From Gadus chalcogrammus (Eukaryota; Chordata; Actinopteri; Gadiformes; Gadidae), in NCBI RefSeq assembly GCF_026213295.1, contig NC_079432.1:15186761-15250760 (forward strand): a stretch of 64,000 bases of DNA, in the 5' to 3' direction. Numbering within the stretch: position 1 is the stretch's first letter; every line of letters starts with the position of its first letter. The position numbers and the translations under genes are program-made. Under the pieces are notes generated by a model, which was not told the DNA's origin, did not search any database, and was given only the letters and a program-made list of their open reading frames with translations. This document shows positions 62,366-64,000 of this stretch, in pieces.

Positions 62366-64000
62366 CGGTGTATTGACAGTAGCATATTGTACCCCCTGGA
62401 GGCTTAGTGATTCAACAACATAGGATGATGCATATACTCAATATGTGTATATGTAACTATATATGTTCGATCCCTCGGGTATCCCTGGAGCAACGTAGTA
62501 TAGCAATCCATTAGCTTGGTTACGTTATAATGAGCTCCGTATAACGTAATTTACGCACGGTGACGTTGTGCAGAAGGCCGCAACAATTGATCCTTGGCGA
62601 CTACTGCCATCTACTGGAAACATACTGTCAAATCACCCAAATAATTAAAGAGACAGGAGCTAAAAAATAAATGAAACACGAATACAGACTCAGGGTTTTA
62701 GGCTTAGGCTTATTTGCAAAACGCTCAATGCAGACATTTCCTATATCGAGCGTCGCCCTGGATTCCCTCGATAAAAAGCCAACGGGTTTTGCCATTGGAT
62801 TTTGGATTATTATAAATTGATACAATTTATTAAATAAATATTTTTGAGATGTCATTACTCATTTGTGAGATGAGTTTGCGTCCTATTTATGTCGAGTATA
62901 CACCCATACTGTCCACAAGCATCCCCCCCATATGGATTTGGAGAATTGTTGCCACGTCCCAGTGGTGGAGGTATCATATATATGAAAGAGGGCATTAAAT
63001 TATGCTAATCAATTAGGAGGCCGAAGCCCTAAAGGAAGTGATGCAATAGGTGACTGAGGGTCAACATTTGAGAACCCTTTTATCAAAGGGGGTCTCAAAG
63101 GACTCTTACGCTTCAACAGCGGCTGCAGCAGAAGTGTTGAGACGAAAGATGATATCAAGACATTTAAAGAATATTCCCATTCACATGACTTCGCACGATT
63201 TCATTCCATTGTTTCGTTGATATGCAGCATTGAAAATTTTCAAGCATATGGATTTAATGCAATATCCACAAACAGTTGAAAAATGGTACCATGAAATGTC
63301 TTGTTTATTGTATTAACCAGTTCATTTCTCTTTTGTGAAAGTCACCAAAAGTCACAGGCTAACAGTGGAGCTGTGTTGGGAACCAGCAGCCAAGAGCTTC
63401 CATGGAAACTTTCTACCCATGTTAAATAGATTTAGTTGGCAGTTCCTTTTCTGCCCATTATTTAAACTTATGGAAGCACTTCGCAGTACTGGGAGACACC
63501 ATTTCCAACGGCAATGGAGCTAGATTCTAAAAATATCAAAAGATGCCCGAAGCAAATACCTTTAACCCATATTGTGTTTTATCAAATTAAAACATTTCAG
63601 AGTTTCATCGACCACAAATTGAGCAGAAATATTTTGCATACAAATCTTTAAATAGTTTAACCACATTAAGAAAAATACATTTGTTAATTTTTTTTATTAG
63701 TGAAGCCACAAGTTTTGCACATTATCCAAACATAATACCTGAAATGTTGATATTTCAGCCCTTTCGGGTTAAAACAAGAGAAAAGGACAACCTAACAAGA
63801 GTGAAAAGTTTGGGTTAGGTGACCTATAGTTCAAAGATGTCCCTGGTCAGGTAGACTAAATAAAAGTGTATTCCCAATTGCCCCAGGACATTCGTGTAAT
63901 TTACTTGTGAGGTCTCCCTCAAGCCTATAGACATCAGTGTTGAACCACCAACTGAAAGAGGGTATTTGCCATTAGTATGAGTGACAACATTTCATGGCTA
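62366..64000. other. Unannotated AT-rich sequence to window end
   Basis: No tandem repeat, RNA or coding gene is recognised. ORFs at 62628-62855 (minus) and 63335-63523 (plus) lack recognisable features. 63100-63165 shows a weak ordered similarity to 48255-48330. Confidence 0.5.

Overview
The window looks like non-coding DNA from a teleost fish chromosome. The clues are a very high density of long (GT/CA)n and (GA/TC)n microsatellites, a tRNA-headed SINE with a tail type I know from many fish genomes, fish-type LINE 3' tails, a gypsy-like solo LTR, and many minisatellites. Such dense dinucleotide repeats recall cod-like fishes, where this is known, but that placement is only a guess. I found no protein-coding gene, tRNA gene, rRNA gene or CRISPR array that I can support. 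Nearly every long open frame lies in a repeat that lacks stop codons (Cys-Val, Thr-His, Ser-Leu, Arg-Glu or Pro-rich translations).

Layout. 1-7.4 kb: mostly single-copy sequence, a candidate element with long terminal inverted repeats (3956-4840), a 12-bp minisatellite (4925-5240) and an old dispersed repeat (5500-6396). 7.4-20 kb: microsatellites and minisatellites, several hairpin-forming inverted repeats, an 800-bp pyrimidine-only minisatellite, a 100-N gap (18388-18487), a G-rich array and a 41/43-bp array. 20-32 kb: a solo LTR (20892-21508), degenerate arrays, one copy of a two-copy dispersed family, a SINE nested in an older repeat, and an 8-copy array that repeats a splice-acceptor-like motif. 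32-46 kb: long GT tracts and (TGCG)n, (GAGT)n and (TAA)n arrays, two long poly-G runs, and short blocks of plain sequence.

46-64 kb is the most structured part. A degenerate array of TATA-like units leads into a 4.75-kb block (48988-53739) that ends at a 100-N gap (53740-53839). The gap is followed by an almost identical block (53840-58596). Because both duplicate boundaries sit exactly at the gap, I read this as two overlapping contig ends that were not merged, or two alleles, rather than a proven tandem duplication. A third, clearly older relative of the end of this block lies at about 60450-62365. There a 33-bp Pro/Thr/Ser-type minisatellite has expanded to about 35 units.

The genes cannot be said to work together, because none is recognisable. 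What the window shows is repeat birth, nesting, expansion and local duplication, plus sequence that assemblers handle badly.
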